From: Candidatus Gastranaerophilales bacterium
GTDB lineage: Bacteria > Cyanobacteriota > Vampirovibrionia > Gastranaerophilales > Gastranaerophilaceae
Length of the DNA: 50,948 nt
NCBI GenBank assembly: GCA_910587375.1
Contig: CAJULR010000042.1
Location: 1 to 50,948 of the forward strand
Direction: 5' to 3'
Both the position numbers and the translations under genes were made by a program. Below the pieces are notes generated by a model that was given only the letters and a program-made list of their open reading frames with translations, had not been told where the DNA came from and made no database searches. This document shows, piece by piece, positions 34,838 through 42,158 of this stretch (its first letter is position 1; each line of letters opens with the position of its first letter).

Positions 34838-34851
34838 GATATTATAATATC
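34838..34851. promoter_or_regulatory. Palindrome overlapping the umuC -10 box
   Basis: GATATTATAATATC is a perfect 14-bp palindrome. It contains TATAAT (34843-34848), which ends 6 bases before the umuC ATG at 34855. A protein bound to it would block the promoter. Confidence 0.5.
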
Positions 34852-34854
34852 GTT

Positions 34855-36045
34855 ATGACAGCAATTGTCCTTGTTGATTGTAATAATTTTTTTGTAAGCT
34901 GCGAAGAGCTTTTTGACCCCTCCTTAAAGGGAAAAGCGGTCTGCGTGTTGAGCAATAATGACGGCTGTGTTGTTGCACGCTCAAACCCTGCAAAAGACCT
35001 CGGGGTTACAATGGGCATGCCATATTTTATTGCAAAGAAAAAGTTTAAAGATGTTATCTATCTTTCCGGGGACCACAAAAAGTATCGGGCAATTTCAAAG
35101 AAAATTATGCAAAAGCTTTATGATTTTTCCCCAACTGTTGAAAAATACTCAATAGATGAGGCTTTTATTGACATTACGGGGTGTGAGCGGGCACATAAGA
35201 CAACATATTTTGAAATTGCAAAGAAAATACGGGCTTCTATTAAGGAAGAAATTGGAATTGATGTGTCTATCGGGCTTTCAAGCTCTAAAACCCTGGCAAA
35301 GCTGGCGTCAGAAATTGCAAAGTCCAAAATAAGGAAAAAGACTGATTTATCAGGTGTTTTTGAAATCAATGTTGAAAATTTGGAAAATATTTTAAGGGAA
35401 ACGCCGATTAACGAAATTTGGGGAATTGGCAGAAATTTGGATAAAACCCTAAGGCGTCACAATATCCGAAGTGCCGCCGATTTTAAGGCCCTTCCTGAAG
35501 ATTTTCTAAAAAGAAATCTTGGGAAAAACGGGCTTGATATGCAAAAAGAATTATCCGGAATATCGATAAACCCCGTAGAGTCAGAACCTTCCACTCCAAA
35601 AAGCATTTCAAAAACAGCGTCTTTCAGGCATTTTACCGATGATAAAAGTGTGATTAAATATGCCCTAAACTATCATTGTCACTTGGTTTGCACCCAATTA
35701 AGAAATCAGGATTTGACAGCAAAGCTTCTTGTTGTAATGCTTCGGACAAAAGATTTCAGGGTTTATACAAATAAGCTTGCGCTCAATTCGCCGATTGAAA
35801 GTGAGTTTGAAATAAACAGGGAAATATATAGGCTTTTTGATGAAATATATCTGCCGGGCACGATATATCGCTCATCAGGTGTTATTTTGTCTAAAATAGA
35901 AAAGAAAAAAGAAGAGCAATTAGGGCTTTTTAATGCAGAAGAAAAAATAAAGTCTAAAAAGTTATCAAAGGCATGGGATAATATCGAGAAAAAATACGGT
36001 TTTGGAAGCCTTAAAATTGGGGCTATTGAGCGCACAACGGAATAA
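34855..36045 (+). CDS. umuC: Y-family DNA polymerase, UmuC type
   Basis: This translesion polymerase has 396 residues. The catalytic residues are intact: Asp8 in IVLVDCNNFFVSCEE, and Asp101-Glu102 in YSIDEAFIDITG. The segment NNDGCVVARS marks the UmuC rather than the DinB branch. A helix-hairpin-helix region (EIWGIGRNLDKTLRRHN) follows. No umuD lies nearby, so it acts alone or with a distant partner. The message looks leaderless: TATAAT ends 6 bases before the ATG and there is no ribosome site. I see no LexA box of the Gram-positive or proteobacterial type; the palindrome at 34838 is the candidate operator. Confidence 0.92.
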   Translation: MTAIVLVDCNNFFVSCEELFDPSLKGKAVCVLSNNDGCVVARSNPAKDLGVTMGMPYFIAKKKFKDVIYLSGDHKKYRAISKKIMQKLYDFSPTVEKYSIDEAFIDITGCERAHKTTYFEIAKKIRASIKEEIGIDVSIGLSSSKTLAKLASEIAKSKIRKKTDLSGVFEINVENLENILRETPINEIWGIGRNLDKTLRRHNIRSAADFKALPEDFLKRNLGKNGLDMQKELSGISINPVESEPSTPKSISKTASFRHFTDDKSVIKYALNYHCHLVCTQLRNQDLTAKLLVVMLRTKDFRVYTNKLALNSPIESEFEINREIYRLFDEIYLPGTIYRSSGVILSKIEKKKEEQLGLFNAEEKIKSKKLSKAWDNIEKKYGFGSLKIGAIERTTE

Positions 36046-36083
36046 AAGAGGTGTCGATATTCAGTATAAAAACACTGAAAATT

Positions 36084-37340
36084 TTAATGTGTGCCTGCAA
36101 GTTTGCTTCTTTCGATTTTATTTTTTAGCATATTTTTTGCAAAATTTAGCTGCGAATCGTTATTTTTTTCAAAATCGTCCTTTGTGATTTCAACTTTATA
36201 ATTTGGCTCAATCCCTTTTTTGTCAATGTCGTTGCCATTTGGGGTTAAATATCTTGCAATGGTGAGGTTCATTCCCATGCTGTTTGGCATAGGATATACC
36301 TTTTGCACGACGCCTTTTCCAAAAGTTTTTGTGCCTACAATCATTGCCCTGCCATTATCTTTAAGAGCGGCAGATACTATTTCACTTGCGCTTGCTGATT
36401 CTCCATCCACAAGCACAACCAATGGCTTATCATATGTGTATTCTTTTTCTTCTGCGCGATAAAAGCTATTGTGCCCTCCGCGGCCGATTACTTTTACAAT
36501 ATCTCCTTTGTCCAAAAACATGTTTGCAACAAAAACAGCGTTTTGAAAAAGCCCGCCTGTGTTTCCCCGAAGGTCTAAGATTAGGGCATTTGTGTCTTTT
36601 ACCTTATTTAGTGCGTCAATAAATTCAATTGGCCCTTCGGAGCTTATAAAGCTTACAATCCTGATATAGCCTATTTCTTTGTCTATAATTTCAGATTCAA
36701 CGGTTTTAATTTTAATTTCTGCGCGTTTAATTTTTTTTGTAAGGCGTTTATTGTCCCTTAAAATTTCAAGGTCGACAAAACTGTTTAAATTTCCCTTGAT
36801 ATAGCTTGCGGTTTGGTAAACATTATCTCCATTTACGTTGTTGCCATTAATTTTTAATATCATATCTCCCGGGCGAAGGCCGCCAAGCTCTGCCGGAGCG
36901 CCTTTTATGACATTTATTATATAAATTTTTCCCGAAACTGAGGCAATATTTATTCCTATACCGTAAATTTTTGAATCAATAGAATTGTTTTGTTCTTTAA
37001 ATTCTTCCGAACTTAAAAACTTTGAATATGGGTCATTCAGGCTTGCAAGCATAGAATTTATTGCAACATAGGCGTCTTCTTCGGTTTTAATTTTTTGGAG
37101 ATATTTTTTCTTCCAATGTGCCCAGTTTTGTTCGTTTAGGTCATTGTCCCAATAATTTTTCTTAATCAAATCCCAAGTTTCTATAAATAATTCTTTTGGC
37201 GGAAGAACAACCTCTTCTTCGGTTTTTAGAAGAGGTGTATTGGGAATTTCTTTTTGCGCTTCAATATTTGCAAAAAATATTAGTACAAAAAGAACCAAAA
37301 GGCATAAAAGCGTTGTCGCAAACTGTTTTATTCTATCCAT
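36084..37340 (-). CDS. ctpA: C-terminal processing peptidase (S41), second copy
   Basis: A second S41 protease, 418 residues from the ATG at 37340. An in-frame ATG at 37379 adds 13 residues before the signal anchor and lacks a ribosome site, so I prefer the later start (MDRIKQFATTLLCLLVLFVL). Layout matches the copy at 21699: cap segment with EDAYVAINSMLASLNDPYSKFL, PDZ domain with LGGLRPGDMILKINGN, then GESASASEIVSAALKDNGRAM and GTKTFGKGVVQ with the Ser/Lys pair. The two copies may have different periplasmic targets. It lies downstream of the response regulator on the same strand, so the two may be cotranscribed. Confidence 0.92.
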   Translation of the reverse strand: MDRIKQFATTLLCLLVLFVLIFFANIEAQKEIPNTPLLKTEEEVVLPPKELFIETWDLIKKNYWDNDLNEQNWAHWKKKYLQKIKTEEDAYVAINSMLASLNDPYSKFLSSEEFKEQNNSIDSKIYGIGINIASVSGKIYIINVIKGAPAELGGLRPGDMILKINGNNVNGDNVYQTASYIKGNLNSFVDLEILRDNKRLTKKIKRAEIKIKTVESEIIDKEIGYIRIVSFISSEGPIEFIDALNKVKDTNALILDLRGNTGGLFQNAVFVANMFLDKGDIVKVIGRGGHNSFYRAEEKEYTYDKPLVVLVDGESASASEIVSAALKDNGRAMIVGTKTFGKGVVQKVYPMPNSMGMNLTIARYLTPNGNDIDKKGIEPNYKVEITKDDFEKNNDSQLNFAKNMLKNKIERSKLAGTH

Positions 37341-37390
37341 TTTTACTTCTTTTGCTGCTAAAGGTCTTAAAATAGGCATTTGCAGCGGTT

Positions 37391-38116
37391 TTATTCTGCC
37401 GTTTTCATCTTAATTCCTGTTGGAACTAATCTGTACCCGCCTCCGTATATTGTTTCTATGTATTTATTTTTTTCTGTTGAAATTTTATCAAGTTTTGACC
37501 TCAGGTGTCTAATGTGCACCCTGATTGTATCCACATCTTCATTGTCGTTGTATCCCCAAACTTCTTTTAAAAGTGTTTTGGAAGACACCATTGAATTGTT
37601 GTGCTGCATAAGACAATTTAAAATGTCAAATTCAATCGGGGTAAGCTTTGTTTCTTTGTCTAAAATTTTAACCGTATAACTTTCAGGAATAAGCGTTATA
37701 TCCCCCAAAGAGAGCACTTCTTTATACCTTAAAGATTCAGGCGCTGCGCCGGCTCTATTCAAAAGGGCTAAAACCCTTGCCTTGAGTTCTTCTATTTCAA
37801 AGGGCTTTGTTAAATAATCATCTACACCTGAATTAAAGCCTTTTAGCTTGTCGTTTAATTCTCCAAGCGCTGTAAGCATAATAATAGGAAGGTTTTTAAA
37901 CCCTTCTGTCTGTCGGATTTTAAGGGCAAGAGAATACCCGTCAATTTCAGGCATCATGACATCTAAAATAACTAAATCGGGCATTTCCTGTTTTATCATC
38001 TGAAACCCGACAACAGGGTCGTTTGCGGTTTTGCAGATATATCCCGTTAGTTCCAAGTTTATTTTTACAAGCTCTAAAATTGCAAGGTCATCATCAATTA
38101 CAAGAATTTTTTTCAT
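37391..38116 (-). CDS. OmpR/PhoB-family response regulator
   Basis: This two-component transcription factor has 241 residues. The receiver domain (1-120) has the acidic pocket at Asp8-Asp10, the phosphorylation site Asp52 in LVILDVMMPEIDG, and the Lys in YLTKPFE. A winged-helix DNA-binding domain (140-235) follows, with LTPIEFDILNCLMQH and DTIRVHIRHLRSKLD. It resembles cyanobacterial RpaB/RpaA-type regulators, but no histidine kinase lies in the window. No Shine-Dalgarno is present; TAAAAT at 38123-38128, 6 bases before the ATG, suggests a leaderless message. Confidence 0.93.
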   Translation of the reverse strand: MKKILVIDDDLAILELVKINLELTGYICKTANDPVVGFQMIKQEMPDLVILDVMMPEIDGYSLALKIRQTEGFKNLPIIMLTALGELNDKLKGFNSGVDDYLTKPFEIEELKARVLALLNRAGAAPESLRYKEVLSLGDITLIPESYTVKILDKETKLTPIEFDILNCLMQHNNSMVSSKTLLKEVWGYNDNEDVDTIRVHIRHLRSKLDKISTEKNKYIETIYGGGYRLVPTGIKMKTAE

Positions 38117-38122
38117 ACTGAA

Positions 38123-38128
38123 ATTTTA
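38123..38128 (-). promoter_or_regulatory. Predicted -10 box 6 nt before the response regulator start
   Basis: TAAAAT on the minus strand, 6 bases before the ATG at 38116. Confidence 0.45.
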
Positions 38129-38209
38129 TAATAAACACAAGGCTTTATGTGCCTTTAAAGTTGCAAATTTTAAAAAATATTAATTAATATTAATTTGAAC
38201 TAGCAACTT

Positions 38210-38238
38210 TTGACACTTTAATGTTTTTTGCATATAGT
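38210..38238 (+). promoter_or_regulatory. Promoter of speD
   Basis: TTGACA (38210-38215) and TATAGT (38233-38238) with a 17-base spacer. A second TATAAT at 38240-38245 overlaps on the 3' side but has no matching -35. The predicted leader is about 50 bases. Confidence 0.65.
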
Positions 38239-38294
38239 GTATAATGTCTAAAAATAAAGTGTATTAGAAACAAATTTTTTAGGAGGACTATGAA

Positions 38295-38747
38295 TTGGCG
38301 ATAACAACACCTATAGGACTAACCGAAGATTTCAGATTAAACCATTCTAAATATTTAGGACGCCACGTATTGGCTGAATTTTTTGAATGTGACCCCAATG
38401 TATTAAACAACCCGACGCTTGTTGAACAATATATGCTTGAAGCTGCCTTAGAATGCGGAGCAACAGTAGTTCAAAAATGCTTTCATCTTTTTAATCCGCA
38501 TGGAGTTTCAGGAGTTGTAATAATCTCTGAAAGCCACCTTGCAATTCACACTTGGCCAGAATTAGGCTATGCTGCAGTTGATTTATTTACATGTGGCGAA
38601 CAGTGTGACCCAAAAGTTGCGTATGAATTTTTGAAAAAACGTTTTAATTCAAAAGACGCTTCATATTCGCAATTAAACAGGGGCATTTTGGATGACAAAA
38701 ACCTCTCTGTTGAGCACACTCCTTTTTATGTAAGCGCTCAAGGCTAA
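38295..38747 (+). CDS. speD: S-adenosylmethionine decarboxylase proenzyme
   Basis: SpeD makes the aminopropyl donor for spermidine and cleaves itself to form a pyruvoyl cofactor. The cut site is Glu79-Ser80 in IISESHLAIHTWPE, followed by LGYAAVDLFTCGE. Length 150 places it in the short bacterial class, which usually runs to ~120-135. I chose the TTG at 38295 because AGGAGG (38281-38286) stands 8 bases before it. An ATG at 38290 is only 3 bases from that site and reads just four codons (M-N-W-R) before a stop, overlapping the start of speD. The product methylthioadenosine feeds the salvage path of mtnA. Confidence 0.92.
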   Translation: MAITTPIGLTEDFRLNHSKYLGRHVLAEFFECDPNVLNNPTLVEQYMLEAALECGATVVQKCFHLFNPHGVSGVVIISESHLAIHTWPELGYAAVDLFTCGEQCDPKVAYEFLKKRFNSKDASYSQLNRGILDDKNLSVEHTPFYVSAQG

Positions 38748-38816
38748 AAAATAAAAGGGCTTAAAAAGCTTTGTCAAATGGCTTTTTGCTGTCTTTTGTT
38801 ATAGTAATATAAAAAC

Positions 38817-38845
38817 TTTGTATATAGGTATTTATATGCTAAGAT
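38817..38845 (+). promoter_or_regulatory. Predicted promoter of the rimI-like gene, leaderless
   Basis: TTTGTA (38817-38822), 17-base spacer, TAAGAT (38840-38845) with extended TG. It ends 6 bases before the ATG at 38852. Confidence 0.45.
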
Positions 38846-38851
38846 TTTTCT

Positions 38852-39367
38852 ATGCCTAAATTTAAAGTTGAAAAAATGTGCCTTTCTCATCTTGATGATG
38901 TGATGGAAATTGAAGAGAAATGCTACGGAGAACACCACTGGAGCAGGGATTCTTTTGTAAATGAGATTGATAATTCAATTTCAGAATATTTCTGTGCAAT
39001 AAACGAGGAAAACAAGTGCATAGGATATCTTGGCATGTGGAAAATTTTTGACGAGGCCCATGTGACAAACTTTGCTGTACACCCCTTGTTTCAAAAAATG
39101 GGCGTTGGACATTTTTTAATAGTTAAATCAATTGAAAAATGCTATGAAGATAAAATCAAGTTTATAACACTTGAAGTGCGTGTTTCAAACGAAAAGGCAC
39201 AGAGGATTTATGAAAAATTCGGCTTTAAATCTTTGGGGAAAAGAAAGCATTACTATCAAGATAATGGCGAAGACGCTATTATTATGTGGACAGAAAACAT
39301 TTTTAGTGAAAAATATAAAAAACTTTTTGATGAGAACAAAAAATATTTAGATGAGATATTAAGTTAA
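38852..39367 (+). CDS. rimI: GNAT acetyltransferase, RimI-like
   Basis: This is a 171-residue acetyl-CoA N-acetyltransferase. The start resembles RimI (LSHLDDVMEIEEKCYGEHHWS), and the acetyl-CoA loop is FQKMGVGHFLI with LEVRVSNEKAQRIYEKFGF and KRKHYYQDNGEDAIIM, all typical of RimI, which acetylates the N-terminal alanine of ribosomal protein bS18. The last ~25 residues are an extra charged tail. Substrate by family only. No ribosome site is present; the message looks leaderless. bioY follows after 19 bases. Confidence 0.88.
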   Translation: MPKFKVEKMCLSHLDDVMEIEEKCYGEHHWSRDSFVNEIDNSISEYFCAINEENKCIGYLGMWKIFDEAHVTNFAVHPLFQKMGVGHFLIVKSIEKCYEDKIKFITLEVRVSNEKAQRIYEKFGFKSLGKRKHYYQDNGEDAIIMWTENIFSEKYKKLFDENKKYLDEILS

Positions 39368-39386
39368 GAAATATTAAGTCGGGCAG

Positions 39387-40127
39387 ATGAACAAGAGAAT
39401 TAGGGGCGAATTTGAAGAAATAATCTATAAGGGCGAAAAAACACCCTTTAGCCTTGGCACGCTCACCGTTGTTGCCTTGTGTCTTTTGCTTTTAATTGTT
39501 GGAACCTTTACCCAGCTTGGAATTGCTCACTATTGGACAGACCCTGAATCTGACGTGCTTTTTGGCTTTGCAATGAAAAAATATTCTTACATTCCGCAAA
39601 TTCCTCTTGTGCTTTTTATTGCAGCCATTTTGGGAGCAAGGTTTGGAATTTTAGTTATTATTTTATATCTTATAATCGGTTTTTTCATTTGGCCTGTTTT
39701 TGCGCTTGGCGGCGGAATAGGATATGTTAAAAGCTACTTTTTTGGCTACATTTTAGGGTATTTCTTTGCAATGGTTTTTGCAAGCAGGGTTCTTTTTTTC
39801 GATAAATTTTCCTATAAAAGCATGGCCTATGCTTCCGTTGTAGGGGTTTTATCCATACATTTTTGCGGCATTTTGTATACAGGAATTTTAGGCATATTTC
39901 ATCTTGTGAATTTTTCTTTTATAAAAGAAGCGCTTTCAACATTAAGCGGGGATAAAATTATTTATGATGTTGTGTTTTCATTTATTTTTATCGCTGCCTC
40001 AATTCCTATAAAGCAATTTTTATGGCTTGCAATGAAAAATTATTCAAAACCAAAACGCGACGCAAGAACTACCCGCGAGGCGCGTGAAATGCGCCGTATT
40101 GAGCGCGAAAAAGCAGAAGGGGTATAA
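39387..40127 (+). CDS. bioY: BioY-family biotin transporter component
   Basis: BioY is the membrane S-component that binds biotin in ECF-type transport. The 246-residue protein has about six helices; the stretch IPLVLFIAAILGARFGILVIILYLIIGFF and the GGGIGYVKSYFFGYILGYF segment are family features (given in part here: LFIAAILGARFGIL). There is no energising ATPase gene nearby. It carries about 30 extra N-terminal and 25 extra C-terminal residues; the tail is Arg-rich. The gene lies 19 bases after the rimI-like gene, so cotranscription is likely, and ends before a terminator shared with dxs. Confidence 0.85.
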   Translation: MNKRIRGEFEEIIYKGEKTPFSLGTLTVVALCLLLLIVGTFTQLGIAHYWTDPESDVLFGFAMKKYSYIPQIPLVLFIAAILGARFGILVIILYLIIGFFIWPVFALGGGIGYVKSYFFGYILGYFFAMVFASRVLFFDKFSYKSMAYASVVGVLSIHFCGILYTGILGIFHLVNFSFIKEALSTLSGDKIIYDVVFSFIFIAASIPIKQFLWLAMKNYSKPKRDARTTREAREMRRIEREKAEGV

Positions 40128-40173
40128 ATTTCGCCCAAGCTTTTTTTATTCATTATTCATCTGTAATAAAAAT

Positions 40174-40209
40174 AATCCCCGCCCTTTATTTTGCAAACCG
40201 GCGGGGATT
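40174..40209. terminator. Bidirectional terminator between bioY and dxs
   Basis: AATCCCCGCC (40174-40183) pairs with GGCGGGGATT (40200-40209) around a 16-base loop. T-rich tracts follow in both directions (AATTTTTAT on plus, ATTTTTATT on minus). Confidence 0.8.
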
Positions 40210-40237
40210 AATTTTTATCAATTTTATTTTTTGCGTT

Positions 40238-42034
40238 TTAAACCTCTATAAAAGTGCCTTCAAGCGTTTTTATAATGTCTTTGGTTATTAATTCCGGGGT
40301 CAGATGATACCTTTCATAAAGTTCATTCAAGGGTACTCTGTCTGTAAATTCTTTTTTGGCCCCAAAATTTAACACTTTTATGTTTGAATTCCCAAAAAAT
40401 CTTGTAATTTTTTCGCCAAAGCCGCCGTCAATAATGCCGTCTTCAAGAGTGATTACGACTTTATGATTTGTCTTCAGGCTTTCTAAAAGCTCTAAATCAA
40501 CCCCTGTTAAAAACCTTGGGTTTACAATGGTTGGGCTTATTTTATACTTTTCTTCTAAAAGTTTTGCAGTTTTTTCGGCGAGCGTGTAAAAGTTTCCAGC
40601 AGCTATTATTGCAACATCTTGGCCTATTTTTGTTACTTTAAATTTGTTTAAAATTGAATAATCTGTGTCATCTTTGATTCCGTTTGATATAAAGTTTCCA
40701 AACGGAACGCGGATTGCAACCGGGTGTTTATCTTGGGAAACAGACCACTCAAGCATTTTCAGATATTCTTCTTTAGAGGTTGGTGCCAAATAAACCATAT
40801 TTGGGATATTTGAAATTAAGGGAATGTCAAAAACGCCTAAGTGTGTGGCGTCTGCGCCTGAAATTGCGCCCCAATGGATTAAAAGCGTAACGGGCGAATT
40901 GTTTAGGCACAAATCCTGCGAAAGCTGGTCGTAAGTTCTTTGTATAAACGAACTCATAACGGCAAGTATCGGTTTTGCGCCGTTTTTTGCAAGGGCCGAA
41001 GCATAGGCTATGGCGTGTTCTTCCGCAATACCAACGTCTGTATATTGGCTTCCCAAAGCTTCTCTAAAATCCTCAGTAAAGCCGTAAGCACCTGGTGTTG
41101 CAGGGGAAATTGCAATAATTCTCTTATCTTCTTTTGCTTTTTTCAAAATAAAATCTGCTGTTAAGGTGTTGTAATCTTTCGGTTCTTCTTCAAGGCAACA
41201 AGCGGCTTTTGGGGCAAAATTTTCTTCTGTAAAATCTGCCATACCGGGCATTATATAATGATAAATTTCCTTGTGCGATTCTGCCATGCTACACCCGAGG
41301 CCTTTTGCTGTTTTAATGTGTAAAACCACAGGTTTTGTTGAATCTTTAACCTGTTTAAAGGCTTCAATCATCGCTTCAACATCATTTCCCTTTTCAACAT
41401 ATAAATATTCAAACCCTAAAGATTTAAAGAAATTAAGTTCAGCCTTGCCTTTTGTGTCGCGAAGAAGCTTTAAATTTCTATACAGGCCGCCTGAATTTGG
41501 GGCAATCGACATATCGTTATCGTTTACAACTATTATAATGTTTGAATTTAGCTCTGCGGCGTTGTTTAAACCTTCATAAGCTTCGCCCCCTGAAAGCGAT
41601 CCATCTCCAATAAGTGCTATGACATTTTCTTTGCCGCCTGTTAAATCTCTTGCCTTTGCAACGCCAACTGCAAGGCTTACAGAGGTTGATGTGTGGCCAA
41701 CCTTGAAAAGGTCGCAAGGACTTTCTTCAGGCGCTGTGTAGCCTGTGTATGTTGCATATTTGTCAGGGTTTAAGAACCCTTCTTTTCTTCCTGTAAGGAT
41801 TTTGTGTGGATAACACTGGTGCGAAACATCGAAGACAATTTTATCTTTCGGGCAATTAAAAACATAATGCATGGCAACTGTTGCTTCAACTATGCCTAAA
41901 TTTGGGCCAAAATGTCCGCCTGTGGTGTTCACCTTTTTAATTATAACCTTCCTTATTTCATCGGATAATTCTTGAAGCTCTTTTGTATCAAGCGTTTTCA
42001 AGTCATTTGGCATGTTAATTTTATCAAGAACCAT
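40238..42034 (-). CDS. dxs: 1-deoxy-D-xylulose-5-phosphate synthase
   Basis: Dxs joins pyruvate and glyceraldehyde-3-phosphate, the first step of the MEP isoprenoid pathway and a source of thiamine and pyridoxal precursors. The 598-residue thiamine-diphosphate enzyme shows GGHFGPNLGIVEATVAMHY, the cofactor motif IGDGSLSGGEAYEGLNN, and GIAEEHAIAYASALA. Length is at the short end of the family (~620). AAGGAG with 5-base spacing precedes the ATG. The upstream promoter has a 19-base spacer with a dyad, the pattern of MerR-activated promoters. Confidence 0.95.
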   Translation of the reverse strand: MVLDKINMPNDLKTLDTKELQELSDEIRKVIIKKVNTTGGHFGPNLGIVEATVAMHYVFNCPKDKIVFDVSHQCYPHKILTGRKEGFLNPDKYATYTGYTAPEESPCDLFKVGHTSTSVSLAVGVAKARDLTGGKENVIALIGDGSLSGGEAYEGLNNAAELNSNIIIVVNDNDMSIAPNSGGLYRNLKLLRDTKGKAELNFFKSLGFEYLYVEKGNDVEAMIEAFKQVKDSTKPVVLHIKTAKGLGCSMAESHKEIYHYIMPGMADFTEENFAPKAACCLEEEPKDYNTLTADFILKKAKEDKRIIAISPATPGAYGFTEDFREALGSQYTDVGIAEEHAIAYASALAKNGAKPILAVMSSFIQRTYDQLSQDLCLNNSPVTLLIHWGAISGADATHLGVFDIPLISNIPNMVYLAPTSKEEYLKMLEWSVSQDKHPVAIRVPFGNFISNGIKDDTDYSILNKFKVTKIGQDVAIIAAGNFYTLAEKTAKLLEEKYKISPTIVNPRFLTGVDLELLESLKTNHKVVITLEDGIIDGGFGEKITRFFGNSNIKVLNFGAKKEFTDRVPLNELYERYHLTPELITKDIIKTLEGTFIEV

Positions 42035-42058
42035 AATTATCTCCTTTTGGTATACTGT

Positions 42059-42084
42059 CTTACACCTTTTTTAAAGGTTGTAAG
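42059..42084. repeat. Hairpin in the dxs leader
   Basis: CTTACA (42059-42064) pairs with TGTAAG (42079-42084), and CCTTT (42066-42070 region) with AAAGG, with one bulge. There is no T-run after it on the minus strand, so it is more likely a leader structure than a terminator. Confidence 0.4.
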
Positions 42085-42087
42085 AAA

Positions 42088-42118
42088 ATTTTACCGCCTG
42101 GAGTAAACTCCAAGTCAA
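42088..42118 (-). promoter_or_regulatory. MerR-type promoter with dyad in a 19-bp spacer, upstream of dxs
   Basis: On the minus strand TTGACT (42113-42118) and TAAAAT (42088-42093) are separated by 19 bases, too long for ordinary activity. The spacer holds TGGAGT-TT-ACTCCA, a dyad with 6-base arms. MerR-family activators untwist exactly such promoters. The core recalls operators reported for AdhR/NmlR-type MerR proteins (from memory). Confidence 0.6.
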
Positions 42119-42158
42119 GAGGGAAACTAATTTTGGTGTTTTATGCTGTCATTATGCT

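Noticed and set aside
37341..37379. ATG at 37379 as the start of the second ctpA
   Set aside because: It lacks a ribosome site and would put 13 polar residues before the signal anchor; the ATG at 37340 starts directly at the anchor.
38290..38292. ATG at 38290 as the speD start
   Set aside because: It reads four codons to a stop in another frame and is only 3 bases from AGGAGG; the TTG at 38295 is in frame with speD and spaced 8 bases.
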